NCBI GenBank assembly: GCA_022844125.1
Contig: JALHMI010000006.1
Span: 248,001-312,000, forward strand
Length of the DNA stretch: 64,000 nt
Direction of reading: 5' to 3'
Origin: Pirellulales bacterium
GTDB taxonomy: Bacteria; Planctomycetota; Planctomycetia; Pirellulales; PALSA-1355
Made by a program: the position numbers and the translations under genes
Notes under the pieces: generated by a model
What the model was told of the DNA's origin: nothing
Database searches by the model: none
What the model saw: the letters and a program-made list of their open reading frames with translations, nothing else
In this document: in pieces, positions 1 to 8,819 of the stretch
Position numbering within the stretch: position 1 is the stretch's first letter
How the letters are laid out: every line of letters starts with the position of its first letter

Positions 1-1149
1 ATAGTGCGGCGCAAGGTCAATCTCGCCTCGCGGTAGCAGATCTCGCTGCCAATCGATCGCCGCGGCAACGATAGTAATGCTGATGGCCACCTGCCAGGCG
101 ACCAAGTCCCAGCGACGGGACAAAAGCAAGAGCACACAGCCCAACCCGGTGAAGCCCAGCAGGACGCGAGCAATCGCCCGGCGCGGGTCGTCAAGGGCTT
201 CACTTTGCCAGTTTGCTTCAAACAGTTGCAGGTAACCTAGCCAGCCGAGGAACACGCCGCTGACGATCAGACCACCAACCAACGCGCCCATCAGGCAATG
301 GAAGGTTGCCTTGCGATCTTGATTTATGGTAACTATCGAGGGATGCGGATCGGCAACCAGCTTCAGCCGCGAATGTGCGCTGCGTGCCGCCATTCCCAGT
401 GCCGCGCCGAATGCGGCTCCGAAAGCAAACTCCATGAACTTCCAGCACGGGAGCCAGCGCCAATCATCCGGAAGCTGTGTCTGCATCGCCAGCAGCAGAC
501 TGCCGCCGCCGAAGCCGAGTGCGCCGCCGATCGCGCCATAGGCCGAAAACGTCCAGGCGATGCCGGCGAAGTCCGGCTCGAACTTTCGCAGGTATGCGAG
601 CAGCGCAATCGCGCCCAGCAAGAACCCGCCCCATGACTCGTCGCGCGGGCGATTTATGGGATTGGAGAAGTAGACCAGTTTCGGCTGATTGATGAAGTGC
701 AGGCCAACAACGACACCGACCAATAAGCAGAGCAGAGCCAGCAGCAGACTCTTGGATGTAAGGCGATTGGCAACGAAGCCTAGCCCGAGCACTGCTCCGC
801 CGAGCAATCCCCAGACGCCGCCTTTGAGCGTTGTGCCCAGCAGGCCCCACCAGAAAGTATTGCCGTCGCGCAGCAGGCCGAGCGTTTGGCCGTAGGTCAT
901 TTCGCCGCCGAAGCCGATGCCAACGGCGCCAAACGCAGTCACCGCCGCGGCGGCCCGGGCCGGAATGCCCAGGTTCTGACACAGCACGAGCGCGATCAGG
1001 GCGCCGGGAATCATCGCGCCCAGTGGTCCGCCGCCAATGTAACCGCGCAGACCCCAACCGAGTGACATCACGACCGCGGGCAGGATCACCCAGTCGAACG
1101 TGGAGCGAGCATGCTTGGCCGTTGGCGTTCTGGGATCTTTGGCAGGCAT
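1..1149 (-). CDS. Polytopic membrane protein, C-terminus cut by window edge
   Basis: An open frame of 383 codons starts with ATG at 1149 and runs without a stop to base 1, so the C-terminus is missing. After a short hydrophilic N-terminus (MPAKDPRTPTAKHARS) it is almost entirely hydrophobic, with about nine or ten likely membrane helices rich in Gly, Leu and Ala. The first helix region carries SLGWGLRG followed by GAMIPGAL. I recall similar motifs in uncharacterised planctomycete membrane proteins, but no function is known to me. No transporter signature, ATP-binding motif or catalytic motif is visible. A longer frame on the same strand (up to 1279) is an out-of-phase shadow without hydrophobic periodicity. 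The gene is certain; its function is not. Confidence 0.8.
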   Translation of the reverse strand, partial: MPAKDPRTPTAKHARSTFDWVILPAVVMSLGWGLRGYIGGGPLGAMIPGALIALVLCQNLGIPARAAAAVTAFGAVGIGFGGEMTYGQTLGLLRDGNTFWWGLLGTTLKGGVWGLLGGAVLGLGFVANRLTSKSLLLALLCLLVGVVVGLHFINQPKLVYFSNPINRPRDESWGGFLLGAIALLAYLRKFEPDFAGIAWTFSAYGAIGGALGFGGGSLLLAMQTQLPDDWRWLPCWKFMEFAFGAAFGAALGMAARSAHSRLKLVADPHPSIVTINQDRKATFHCLMGALVGGLIVSGVFLGWLGYLQLFEANWQSEALDDPRRAIARVLLGFTGLGCVLLLLSRRWDLVAWQVAISITIVAAAIDWQRDLLPRGEIDLAPHY

Positions 1150-1330
1150 CAGTGTGCATCCTGGCGGGAGCCGATCGAATGGTGGCAGGGCCAGTAACCC
1201 AGCCGATCGGTGAAGTGTCGCACCCAGGCTGCCACACGCCTAGGGCCCTTTTGCCGATCGATTTGTCGAGTGGCCCCACACCCGGCCGGCTCGATTAGTC
1301 CACGCGCGAAACATATGTCAGCGAAAAATG

Positions 1331-1359
1331 TTGCCGGCCGCCGCGCCGCGGTGGATAAT
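1331..1359 (+). promoter_or_regulatory. Candidate sigma-70-type promoter of the serine hydrolase gene
   Basis: TTGCCG (1331-1336) and GATAAT (1354-1359) are separated by exactly 17 bases and lie about 60 bases upstream of the ATG at 1422. The rest of the 1150-1421 gap shows nothing else I can name. Confidence 0.4.
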
Positions 1360-1421
1360 CAGCCGCAGCGGCGCTGGCGGGTGCGCCGGCCCATTTCATC
1401 CTCTCGGCGGAGGCGTTCGTT

Positions 1422-2702
1422 ATGCAGGCTCGATTCCTGGCATTCGCTCTGGCGCTGGTTTTCATCGCGCGAGCATCGACTTGTGCCCAGCCGCTTCCCT
1501 CGGTCGCGCCCGACCGAGTCGGCCTGGCAACCGCACCGCTGGCCGAGATTGATGCCCGCATGCAGGCATATATCGACGAAGGGAAGCTGGCGGGGATCGT
1601 CTTGCTCGTCGCGCGCGAGGGGCAGGTCGCCCATGCCGGCGTCTACGGAAAGATGGACCTCGAGGCCGACATCGCCATGCGCCGCGACGCGCTGTTTCGG
1701 ATCTATTCGATGACCAAGCCGATCACGGGCGTGGCGTTAATGACGCTGTACGACGAGGGGCGGTTTCAGTTGGATGATCCCATCTCGAAGTACCTGCCAG
1801 GCTTTGAGACGGTTAAAGTCTTTGCCGGAAAGGATGGCGACAGGGTGACGGTCACGGATCTCAAGCGGCCGATCACCGTGCGCGACCTGATGTGCCACAC
1901 CGCCGGCCTGGCTTACGGAATCTCGCGAGCGACGCCCGTCGACGTGATGTACACCGAGGCTCGACTGCTCGATCGCTCGCAAAATCTCGATAGTATGCTG
2001 GAGCGGATGCTCAAGATTCCGCTGGCCGCACAGCCCGGCGAAAAGTGGATGTACAGCATCTCCGTCGATGTGCAAGGCAAACTAATCGAGGTGCTTTCGG
2101 GCAAACCGCTCGACGAGTTCTTCGCCGAGCGCGTGTTCAAGCCGCTGAAAATGGCGGACACGGCGTTCTATGTGCCGGCCGATAAGCTCGATCGCCTGGC
2201 CGTGAACTACGGCAAGAAGGACGGGAAACTTTTGCCCATCGACGGCTCGAAGACGAGTCAATTCGCCACAAAGCCGGTTTTGCTTTCCGGTGGCGGCGGG
2301 CTCGTCTCAACCGCGGACGACTATCTGCGGTTCGCCCAGATGATGCTCAATCGCGGCGAGCTCGACGGCGTGCGGATCCTTAAGCCCGAGACCGTCGACC
2401 TGATGACTCGCAACCACCTGCCGGACGAACTGGTTCCGATTGGCCTGGGGCCGGTGCGGCTGGCGAACATGGGTTTTGGGTTGGACTTCGCCGTGCGAGT
2501 GAAAACGGACAACGGCGAACCGGCCGGCTCGCTGGGCGAGTACGGCTGGGGAGGCGCGGCCAGCACGCAGTTTTTCGTGGCTCCGCACGACGACCTGATC
2601 TGCATTGGCATGACCCAATTCATGCCCGCGACGCCGGTCTACTTTCAGGATGCACGCAAGAAGCTCTATACCGCGGTGCTCGAGCCGGCGCTTGCGGAGT
2701 AG
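1422..2702 (+). CDS. Exported serine hydrolase of the class C beta-lactamase / penicillin-binding-protein fold
   Basis: The 426-aa protein begins with a signal peptide (hydrophobic stretch at about residues 5-20, likely cleavage after STCA), so it should act outside the cytoplasm. The SxxK nucleophile motif is S96-M-T-K99, followed by PITGVALMTLYDEG, typical of the beta-lactamase/transpeptidase-like family (Pfam Beta-lactamase). The second motif is Y211-S-I where YxN is usual, so the third residue is changed, which is common among the esterase-like members. A GWGG block near residue 373 takes the place of the third motif. The ATG at 1422 has a GGAGG-like ribosome site about nine bases upstream. 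The substrate cannot be told from sequence: esterase, D-aminopeptidase or peptidoglycan hydrolase are all possible. It converges on the DUF1501 gene. Confidence 0.88.
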   Translation: MQARFLAFALALVFIARASTCAQPLPSVAPDRVGLATAPLAEIDARMQAYIDEGKLAGIVLLVAREGQVAHAGVYGKMDLEADIAMRRDALFRIYSMTKPITGVALMTLYDEGRFQLDDPISKYLPGFETVKVFAGKDGDRVTVTDLKRPITVRDLMCHTAGLAYGISRATPVDVMYTEARLLDRSQNLDSMLERMLKIPLAAQPGEKWMYSISVDVQGKLIEVLSGKPLDEFFAERVFKPLKMADTAFYVPADKLDRLAVNYGKKDGKLLPIDGSKTSQFATKPVLLSGGGGLVSTADDYLRFAQMMLNRGELDGVRILKPETVDLMTRNHLPDELVPIGLGPVRLANMGFGLDFAVRVKTDNGEPAGSLGEYGWGGAASTQFFVAPHDDLICIGMTQFMPATPVYFQDARKKLYTAVLEPALAE

Positions 2703-2755
2703 CGGCCGAAACGAAGCAGCCAACCGAATGAACACAGTGGCAGGGCGCGCTACGG

Positions 2756-4225
2756 CTATGCGAGCACCTGGCGAATCACGTGCCCTTCGACATTTGTCAG
2801 GCGCCGCTGGACGCCATTATGCTCGAACGTGAGCTGCTCGTGATCGAGACCCAAGAGGTGCAGGATCGTCGCGTTCAGGTCGTACAGCGGATGGATGTCC
2901 TCGACGGCGTTCAGACCGATCTCGTCGGTCACGCCGTGACTGACGCCGGGCTTCACGCCCGCGCCGGTGAGCCAGCAGGTGAAACCGTTCGGGTTATGAT
3001 CTCGGCCTTGAGCGCCGGCCTGGAACATGGGCATCCGGCCAAACTCGGTGCACCACACGACGAGCGTATCGTCGAGCATCCCGCGCTGCCGTAAATCGCG
3101 AATCAGCGCGGCGGCAGGCTGGTCGAGGATTGCGGCATGTTTGTCGTACTGTTCTTTAAGCTTGTTGTGTCCGTCCCAGTTCAGCTCGCCACCGCTGGCG
3201 TAGGATCCATTGAAGAGCTGCACGAATCGCACGCCGCGCTCGAGCAACCGCCGAGCCAGGATGCAGTTGCGAGCGAACGCCGCCTTTGTGGGATTGGATT
3301 CATCGTCCGCGCCATAGAGCTGCAAAATGTGCGCCGGCTCGCTGGCCAGGTCGCTGATCTCGGGCACGCTGAGTTGCATCCGCGCCGCCAACTCATAGCT
3401 GGCGATCCGCGCCGCCAGTTTGCCGTCGCCAGGATGATCGTCGAGATGCCGCCGGTTCATACGCTGCAGTAGTTCGTGCGTCGCGCGGTCGGTGTTGCCG
3501 GCGATGCCCGGTGCCGAAAGATGGCGGATCGATTCCTTGGCGCTGAAGACGGTTCCCTGAAATGCCGCCGGAAGAAATCCTGGTCCCCAGTTGTTGGAGC
3601 CGTTTTGCGGCACGCCGCGCGGATCGGGAATGGCGATGTACGCCGGTAAAGTTTGGTTCTCGCTCCCCAGGGCATAGGTGACCCACGATCCCAGGCTCGG
3701 GAAACCGTCGAGCACGAAGCCCGTCGAGAGGAAGTTTTCGGCCGGACCGTGCGTGTTCGACTTGCTGGTCAGCGAATGGATGAAGGCGATGTCGTCGGTC
3801 AACTCGGCCAGGTGCGGTAGCATGTCCGAGACCATCTTGCCGGTCTGGCCGCGCGGCCGAAATTCGTACTGCGGCCGGGCCAGATTGCCGCTGGGTCCTT
3901 GGAACGTCACGGGCGGTCCGCCGGCCAGCGGCGTTCCATCGCGCTTGATGAGTTCCGGCTTGTAGTCCCAGGTTTCCAGTTGGCTGACGGCGCCCGCGCA
4001 AAAGATCACGACGACGTTCTTCGCCTTGGCGGGCAGGTGGCCCGGTCGCGGAGCGTAAGGTTTGGCCGGGTCGATCCGTGGCGGCTGAGCGGCGAGAACT
4101 CCATCGCGATCCAGCAGACTCGCCAGGGCAATCGAACCTAGCCCCAGCGAAGCATCGCCCAGAAAGCGCCTGCGGTCGAGCCATGCGCGTCCCATTGGCG
4201 AGATTTTCGAAGTGCGATTGTCCAC
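2756..4225 (-). CDS. DUF1501 family protein (Tat-exported, sulfatase-like fold)
   Basis: The 489-aa protein has a twin-arginine motif near the N-terminus (RRRFLG, residues 18-23) followed by a hydrophobic segment, so it should be exported folded. The body matches the DUF1501 family, which is greatly expanded in planctomycetes and relates to the alkaline phosphatase/sulfatase superfamily. Recognisable parts are the [17 protein letters not shown] start, the [11 protein letters not shown] block, EFGRMP near residue 398 and a [12 protein letters not shown] block. It lies 8 bases behind the cytochrome/DUF1549/DUF1553 gene on the same strand, the classic planctomycete pairing. Its biochemical role is unknown; an association with degradation of complex organic matter is often proposed. 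Confidence 0.93.
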   Translation of the reverse strand: MDNRTSKISPMGRAWLDRRRFLGDASLGLGSIALASLLDRDGVLAAQPPRIDPAKPYAPRPGHLPAKAKNVVVIFCAGAVSQLETWDYKPELIKRDGTPLAGGPPVTFQGPSGNLARPQYEFRPRGQTGKMVSDMLPHLAELTDDIAFIHSLTSKSNTHGPAENFLSTGFVLDGFPSLGSWVTYALGSENQTLPAYIAIPDPRGVPQNGSNNWGPGFLPAAFQGTVFSAKESIRHLSAPGIAGNTDRATHELLQRMNRRHLDDHPGDGKLAARIASYELAARMQLSVPEISDLASEPAHILQLYGADDESNPTKAAFARNCILARRLLERGVRFVQLFNGSYASGGELNWDGHNKLKEQYDKHAAILDQPAAALIRDLRQRGMLDDTLVVWCTEFGRMPMFQAGAQGRDHNPNGFTCWLTGAGVKPGVSHGVTDEIGLNAVEDIHPLYDLNATILHLLGLDHEQLTFEHNGVQRRLTNVEGHVIRQVLA

Positions 4226-4233
4226 GGGCTAAC

Positions 4234-7047
4234 TCATGGAAGCGTGAGGAATTCGTTGCAATTGAACAGCGCCCGGCAAACGGCCGGCAGACCATGCGCG
4301 GTCGCCACCGACTGGGCGTCCGCGGCTTCGTCAACGCCCGGCTCGCGTGCAAGCGCCAGTCGATAGGCGCGGCGAACTTGCTGGCCGACATCGACGCCGG
4401 CTTCCGCCTGCACCCGTGCGGCGAAGGCCTCCGCCTGTTCGATGGTAAAGCGGCTGTTGAACAGATTTAGAGCCTGAATCGGCGTGGTCGAGTCGCGCCG
4501 CTTTGCGGTGCTCTGGCCGGCGTCAGGGCAGTCGAAGGCGCCAAACACCGCGTCGCGCTCGCGGCGAACCTTGTGCGCATAAATCAATCGTCGCAATCCG
4601 TCTCCCTGGTAAGACTCGACGGGAATGAATCCGCTCAGGCCTCCGCGTTGATCGAACAGGTTGAAGCCCGGTCCGCCCATCTTGTGCTCAAGTCTTCCGC
4701 TTACGGCGAGCATCGAATCGCGGATCGCTTCGGCTTCCAGCCTCCGCGCCGGAAAACGCCACAAGAGCCGCACGTCAGCATCCTTCGCTGCTGCGTCTGG
4801 GTCGTGCAGTGTCGACTGCCGATACGTGGCCGACAAGACCACCAGGCGGTGCATCTGTTTTATCGAGTAGCCGGTGCGAATGAACTTTGCGGCGAGCCAG
4901 TCGAGAAGCTCAGGATGCGAAGGCCTGGCGCCCATCCAGCCGAAGTCGCTGGGCGTGTCGACCAGGCCGGTACCGAAATGCCCCTGCCAGATGCGGTTCG
5001 CGATGACCCGATAGGTCAGCGGGTTCTCCGGACTGGCGATCCAATCGGCCAGCGTCTTCCGCCGTTCGGCATCGGACGAGTCGGCGGCCAATGCCAGCGA
5101 ATCGAACGCGCTGAGCACGGCCGGTGCGATCTGCTCTTTCGGTTGCTCCGGATCGCCGCGCGTGAGCAAGTGAATGTCGTCCGGCACGCGAAACTTGCCG
5201 GCGAAGGCCACGTTTCCGGACTCGGCAGCCGAGAGTCGCGCGGCGATCGATCTCTTCTCGGCCTTGAGCCGCTCGGCAAGCTGCGCGTCTGCGGGACTGA
5301 GACCCACAGTTGCAAGCGAAGCCGGCTGAGTAACGTCAGCCTGATACGGCTTGCGATCCGAGGCGTCGGCAACCGTTTGCCAGTCGCTCGCCTGGGCACT
5401 AACCTCGATGCGATAGTTGAGCGCCAGTCGATCCTGATACTGCCCTTCGCGATCGCGACCCCAAGCGACGCGATCGATGGTCTGCGGTTCGGCGAACTCC
5501 AGTTCGATCCAGCCCTGGCCAACCTCGTTTGACATCCAACTGCGTGTGTTGCCGTAGCGGCCATCGTTGATATGACGAAGTTCATGGACATCCGCGACGA
5601 CAGTGTCGCCTGAAGACTTTACGCTGGTGCCGGCAGTCGCAAGAGCAACGTTGCGGCCGGCGATGTTGAACACCTCGAGTTCGTCCAGGCACGGTTCCAG
5701 ACGGTTCGTGGCCAGAATCGTGAACCGCAGTCGCTTGGCCGCTAACGGCGCGAAGCGATCGGTGTTCATGCCCGCGTTCACGGCAGCCCGCTCGACACCG
5801 GAGCCTGCCAGCGGCACCAGGCCGGCGAGTTGCCGATCAAGCGCCGCCAGGTCGGACTTGAGGCGAACCGCTTCGGCACGCCGAGCGTCGGCCTCGGGCG
5901 TGTGTAATTCGCGGTCTTCGTACTCGACGCCGGCCACCAGGGCTTGCATGGCGTAGTAGTCGCGCTGCGAGATCGGATCGAACTTGTGGTCGTGGCAGCG
6001 TGCACAGCCAACGCTCAGGCCGAGAAACGTTTGTCCGACGTTGACGACGATCTCATCCAGCGAATCCTGTCGGGCCAGACGGATTGATGGTTCGTCCTTG
6101 CCGATTTGGCCGGGTAGCAGGACCGAGGCGGTGATCAGGAACCCCGTCGCGGCGTCAACTTGCAGGGTGTCGCCAACGATCTGCTCGCGGATGAAGCGGT
6201 CGAACGGCGTGTCGCGATTGAAGGCGTCGATGACATAGTCGCGATACGGCCAGGCGTTGGGGCGCTCGGTGTTCACTTCAAAGCCGTGTGTATCGGCGTA
6301 GCGCACTACGTCCAACCAGTGCTGAGCCCAGCGTTCGCCATACCGGGGTGAACTGAGGAATTCTTCGACGACGCGCTCGTACGCGTCACCGCGCTGGTCA
6401 GCCAGGAAGGCGTCAACCAGGCGAGGCTCCGGCGGCAGGCCGGTCAGGTCGAACGCTACGCGCCGCAGCCACGCTGCGCGGTCCGCCTCGGGAGCAGGTC
6501 GCAGACCCTCGTGCCGCAGGCGGGCGAGCACGAACTGATCGATCGGATTGCGCGCCCAATCCGGCCCGGTTGCGGCCGGCGGCACGGGCACGGCGAGGGG
6601 CTTGAACGACCAGTGGTCGCGCCGGTCGACGAGCGATGCCAGATCGACGCCGTCCGGCCAGTTCGCGCCGTCTTCAACCCACTGCTTAAGGGTGGCGATT
6701 TCGGCCGCCGCGAGCCCTTCGCCTTCGGGTGGCATCCGCAGGTCGGCGTCCGCGTCGCTGACGAACTGGATCAGCGGACTCTCTTTTGAGTTACCCGCCA
6801 CGATGCTGGGTCCATAGACTTCGCCGCCCTTGAAGGCTTCGGACTTGATATCCAACCGCAGGCTGCTTTTCTGCACGTCCGCGGCGTGGCAAGCGTAGCA
6901 ATGTCTTTGAAGGATGGGACGCACGTCGCGAACGAAGTCGACCGGATCGGCCAGCGCACCGGCGCCCTGTACCACGAGCCATGCCATCGCGGCCTTAAAG
7001 GAAGCCGATTTTGTTCGTGTGGGTCGCTCGAACATTTGCCAGTACAT
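4234..7047 (-). CDS. Planctomycete-type cytochrome c / DUF1549 / DUF1553 protein with a discoidin-like insert
   Basis: The 937-aa protein starts at the ATG at 7047; a TTG four codons upstream and an ATG four codons downstream are alternatives. After a signal-like segment (AMAWLVVQGAGALA) comes a cytochrome-c-like domain with the haem motif C50-Y-A-C53-H54, then DUF1549 (about residues 150-360), with a second CxxCH (GCARCHDHK) near residue 355. Residues of about 430-560 resemble an F5/8 type C (discoidin-like) carbohydrate-binding module. The C-terminal third is DUF1553, with LTYRVIANRIWQGHFG and the DSTTPIQALNLFN block. It leads an operon with the DUF1501 gene. Family members are abundant in planctomycetes but biochemically undefined; haem-dependent attack on polymers in the periplasm is inference. 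Confidence 0.9.
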   Translation of the reverse strand: MYWQMFERPTRTKSASFKAAMAWLVVQGAGALADPVDFVRDVRPILQRHCYACHAADVQKSSLRLDIKSEAFKGGEVYGPSIVAGNSKESPLIQFVSDADADLRMPPEGEGLAAAEIATLKQWVEDGANWPDGVDLASLVDRRDHWSFKPLAVPVPPAATGPDWARNPIDQFVLARLRHEGLRPAPEADRAAWLRRVAFDLTGLPPEPRLVDAFLADQRGDAYERVVEEFLSSPRYGERWAQHWLDVVRYADTHGFEVNTERPNAWPYRDYVIDAFNRDTPFDRFIREQIVGDTLQVDAATGFLITASVLLPGQIGKDEPSIRLARQDSLDEIVVNVGQTFLGLSVGCARCHDHKFDPISQRDYYAMQALVAGVEYEDRELHTPEADARRAEAVRLKSDLAALDRQLAGLVPLAGSGVERAAVNAGMNTDRFAPLAAKRLRFTILATNRLEPCLDELEVFNIAGRNVALATAGTSVKSSGDTVVADVHELRHINDGRYGNTRSWMSNEVGQGWIELEFAEPQTIDRVAWGRDREGQYQDRLALNYRIEVSAQASDWQTVADASDRKPYQADVTQPASLATVGLSPADAQLAERLKAEKRSIAARLSAAESGNVAFAGKFRVPDDIHLLTRGDPEQPKEQIAPAVLSAFDSLALAADSSDAERRKTLADWIASPENPLTYRVIANRIWQGHFGTGLVDTPSDFGWMGARPSHPELLDWLAAKFIRTGYSIKQMHRLVVLSATYRQSTLHDPDAAAKDADVRLLWRFPARRLEAEAIRDSMLAVSGRLEHKMGGPGFNLFDQRGGLSGFIPVESYQGDGLRRLIYAHKVRRERDAVFGAFDCPDAGQSTAKRRDSTTPIQALNLFNSRFTIEQAEAFAARVQAEAGVDVGQQVRRAYRLALAREPGVDEAADAQSVATAHGLPAVCRALFNCNEFLTLP

Positions 7048-7416
7048 GCCGCAGGACAAGCTCCGTGAGGGATGGTCCGCGAACAGGGAAGTGTCGGAAG
7101 GCAGGGCTCTCTAGCAGGCAGAGACCATGATACCACAAGCAGTTGAGCCCCGAGGGCCGCGTTTTCCGAGCGCAGCCTGGGACCGCAGCCTCGGAAAGTT
7201 GGCTTGGGATGCCGATCCCCTCGACGGACTGCGGCGTTTTTCGACGGCCAAACAGAATAAAGGATTCGCGGCCGGAAGGTCCCCGTGACCAGGTCGTCGG
7301 GCACCTCGTCGTGTGCCGACCGAAGGACTCTTTGTCCGGATCGCTCCAGAAAAACATTGACTGACCCCCACTCTGTGGCTAGAGTCGATGAACCATCTGG
7401 TTCTCGGTGCAGCTTT
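7048..7416. other. Intergenic region between divergent genes
   Basis: No gene-like frame with coding character is visible. The right end holds the promoter-like pair for the metalloprotease gene. The left end is the upstream region of the cytochrome/DUF1549 gene. Confidence 0.6.
7357..7385 (+). promoter_or_regulatory. Strong sigma-70-type promoter candidate for the PEP-CTERM metalloprotease
   Basis: TTGACT (7357-7362) and TAGAGT (7380-7385) are spaced by exactly 17 bases, 31 bases upstream of the ATG at 7417. It is the best -35/-10 pair I noticed in the window. Confidence 0.5.
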
Positions 7417-8319
7417 ATGCGATCGCATAACTCGACTTCTTCGTGGCCCCTGCGGCCATGGAAGCGGGCGCTCGCACCGACTGTTCTCCTATTCGCGGCC
7501 GCTGCGATACTGCTCGCGCCGACCGCGACTCAGGCGATCACCATCAACGCGATCTATCGCGGACCCGGTGAGATGCTCGGAACGTTCGGCACCGCCGAAG
7601 CCCAGCCCGGCAATGCCGTGGGTGGCGGTCATCTGACTGCCGCCGTTGACGCCGCGATTGCCTATTGGGAATCGGCCTTCGCTGACCCGTTCACGCTTAC
7701 CATCGAGTACGGTTGGTTCCCACGCAGCGGTTCGACGACCGGCACGCATCGCCTGGTTTCCGAGGGTGGCACGCCACACCGAGAAACCGCGGGGACGATC
7801 GCACTCGATAGTGACGGCTCGACGATCTGGTTTGCCGATCCCACTCCGCATGAGGCCAGCGAGTATTCGACATTCACCGAGTATACGAGTGACCTCGGCG
7901 CAGGCCTGATGAACGTCGGGCGCGAGTTTACCGGTGCGAGCGGCTTCGCCATCCGGCACGACCTGTTCTCGACCGTGCTGCATGAAATCGGCCACGCGCT
8001 GGGATTGTCATCGGCCAACAACGCGTTCGTGGCGGAAGCAGCCGATGGCGATGTCGACGTCACCGTGCCCTATGCCGGTGCATCGCTGCCGCTCAATGCC
8101 GGTGACGCGCACTTGAACCTGGCGCGAGCGCTGCTCCGCTCGTCGCGTCCATCTGGCGTTCGTCGCTACGGCTCGGAGGCGGACATTCTGGCATTGGCCC
8201 AGATCAGCCAGTTCACGCAGGTGAATCTCATGCCGGTGATTCCCGAACCGTCGTCGCTGGTGATCCTGGCGGTTGGGCTGGCTGCTTTCGCGTGGCGCGA
8301 GCGTCGCCGCACTTGGTAG
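7417..8319 (+). CDS. PEP-CTERM-anchored, NF038122-like zinc metalloprotease homologue
   Basis: The 300-aa protein has a positively charged N-terminus and a hydrophobic signal segment ending at TATQA. The metallopeptidase motif is H189-E-I-G-H193-A-L-G196, but the position where HExxHxxGxxH enzymes place their third ligand is Ser199. The C-terminus is a textbook PEP-CTERM sorting signal: IPEPSSL, a hydrophobic helix, then RERRR. This predicts sorting by an exosortase-type system. The ATG at 7417 is preferred over in-frame upstream starts because those would put a Cys/Arg-rich non-signal segment in front and lie upstream of the promoter candidate. It may be an active protease with another third ligand, or a proteolytically weakened homologue. 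Confidence 0.85.
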   Translation: MRSHNSTSSWPLRPWKRALAPTVLLFAAAAILLAPTATQAITINAIYRGPGEMLGTFGTAEAQPGNAVGGGHLTAAVDAAIAYWESAFADPFTLTIEYGWFPRSGSTTGTHRLVSEGGTPHRETAGTIALDSDGSTIWFADPTPHEASEYSTFTEYTSDLGAGLMNVGREFTGASGFAIRHDLFSTVLHEIGHALGLSSANNAFVAEAADGDVDVTVPYAGASLPLNAGDAHLNLARALLRSSRPSGVRRYGSEADILALAQISQFTQVNLMPVIPEPSSLVILAVGLAAFAWRERRRTW

Positions 8320-8338
8320 CGAAAAGCGCGTTCGCTGC

Positions 8339-8713
8339 TTAACGGACTATCCACCGCCAGCCGACAATGAGCAACAGTCCCCATTCCGCCGCGGCCAGAT
8401 AATAAGTCGTGCGCGGAATGTCGCTAAACATCAGGAAGCCCGCAGTGCGGAATGCGACTAGTGACGCGTGGACGACAAGGCACAGCAGCAGGGAATACGG
8501 CACGTACTCATCACGCAGCAGAGGCGCGAGAAATGCCAGTCCGAGTGCCAGTTCCAGCCCCCCATAAATGGTCAGGAACTCCGACTGACCCGAGCCGGGG
8601 CGCAACTGAAAGCCGACAGTATTCGAGGTTCGCTCGGGTTGGACCGAGCACCAAACGGCCAGGGCGATGTACATCGCTCCGATTAGCCCGAGAATGACTT
8701 TGGTTAGAAGCAT
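8339..8713 (-). CDS. Small four-helix membrane protein, DUF4345-like
   Basis: The 124-aa protein has four predicted membrane helices, starting directly at MLLTKVILGLIGAMY. The block FLTIYGGLELALGLAFL resembles the YGGLELGLG signature of the DUF4345 family. The ATG at 8713 is chosen because the longer frame upstream (to 8914) adds a basic, Cys-containing, non-conserved segment that overlaps the end of the VWA gene. It lies 106 bases downstream of the VWA gene on the same strand and could be read through from that operon. Function unknown. Confidence 0.7.
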   Translation of the reverse strand: MLLTKVILGLIGAMYIALAVWCSVQPERTSNTVGFQLRPGSGQSEFLTIYGGLELALGLAFLAPLLRDEYVPYSLLLCLVVHASLVAFRTAGFLMFSDIPRTTYYLAAAEWGLLLIVGWRWIVR

Positions 8714-8819
8714 GGAGGTTGCCTTTTGCCAGGGAAACGAAGGACGCATGCCGCGTTCATGCAACCGGCGCGCCTGTTCGCAGAGTAACCGCGAGCCCGC
8801 ACGGATCTTCACGCAGAAT

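Noticed and set aside
464-1279. 271-codon minus-strand frame overlapping the first gene
   Set aside because: It is out of phase with the strongly hydrophobic membrane-protein frame and is Arg-rich, a typical shadow.
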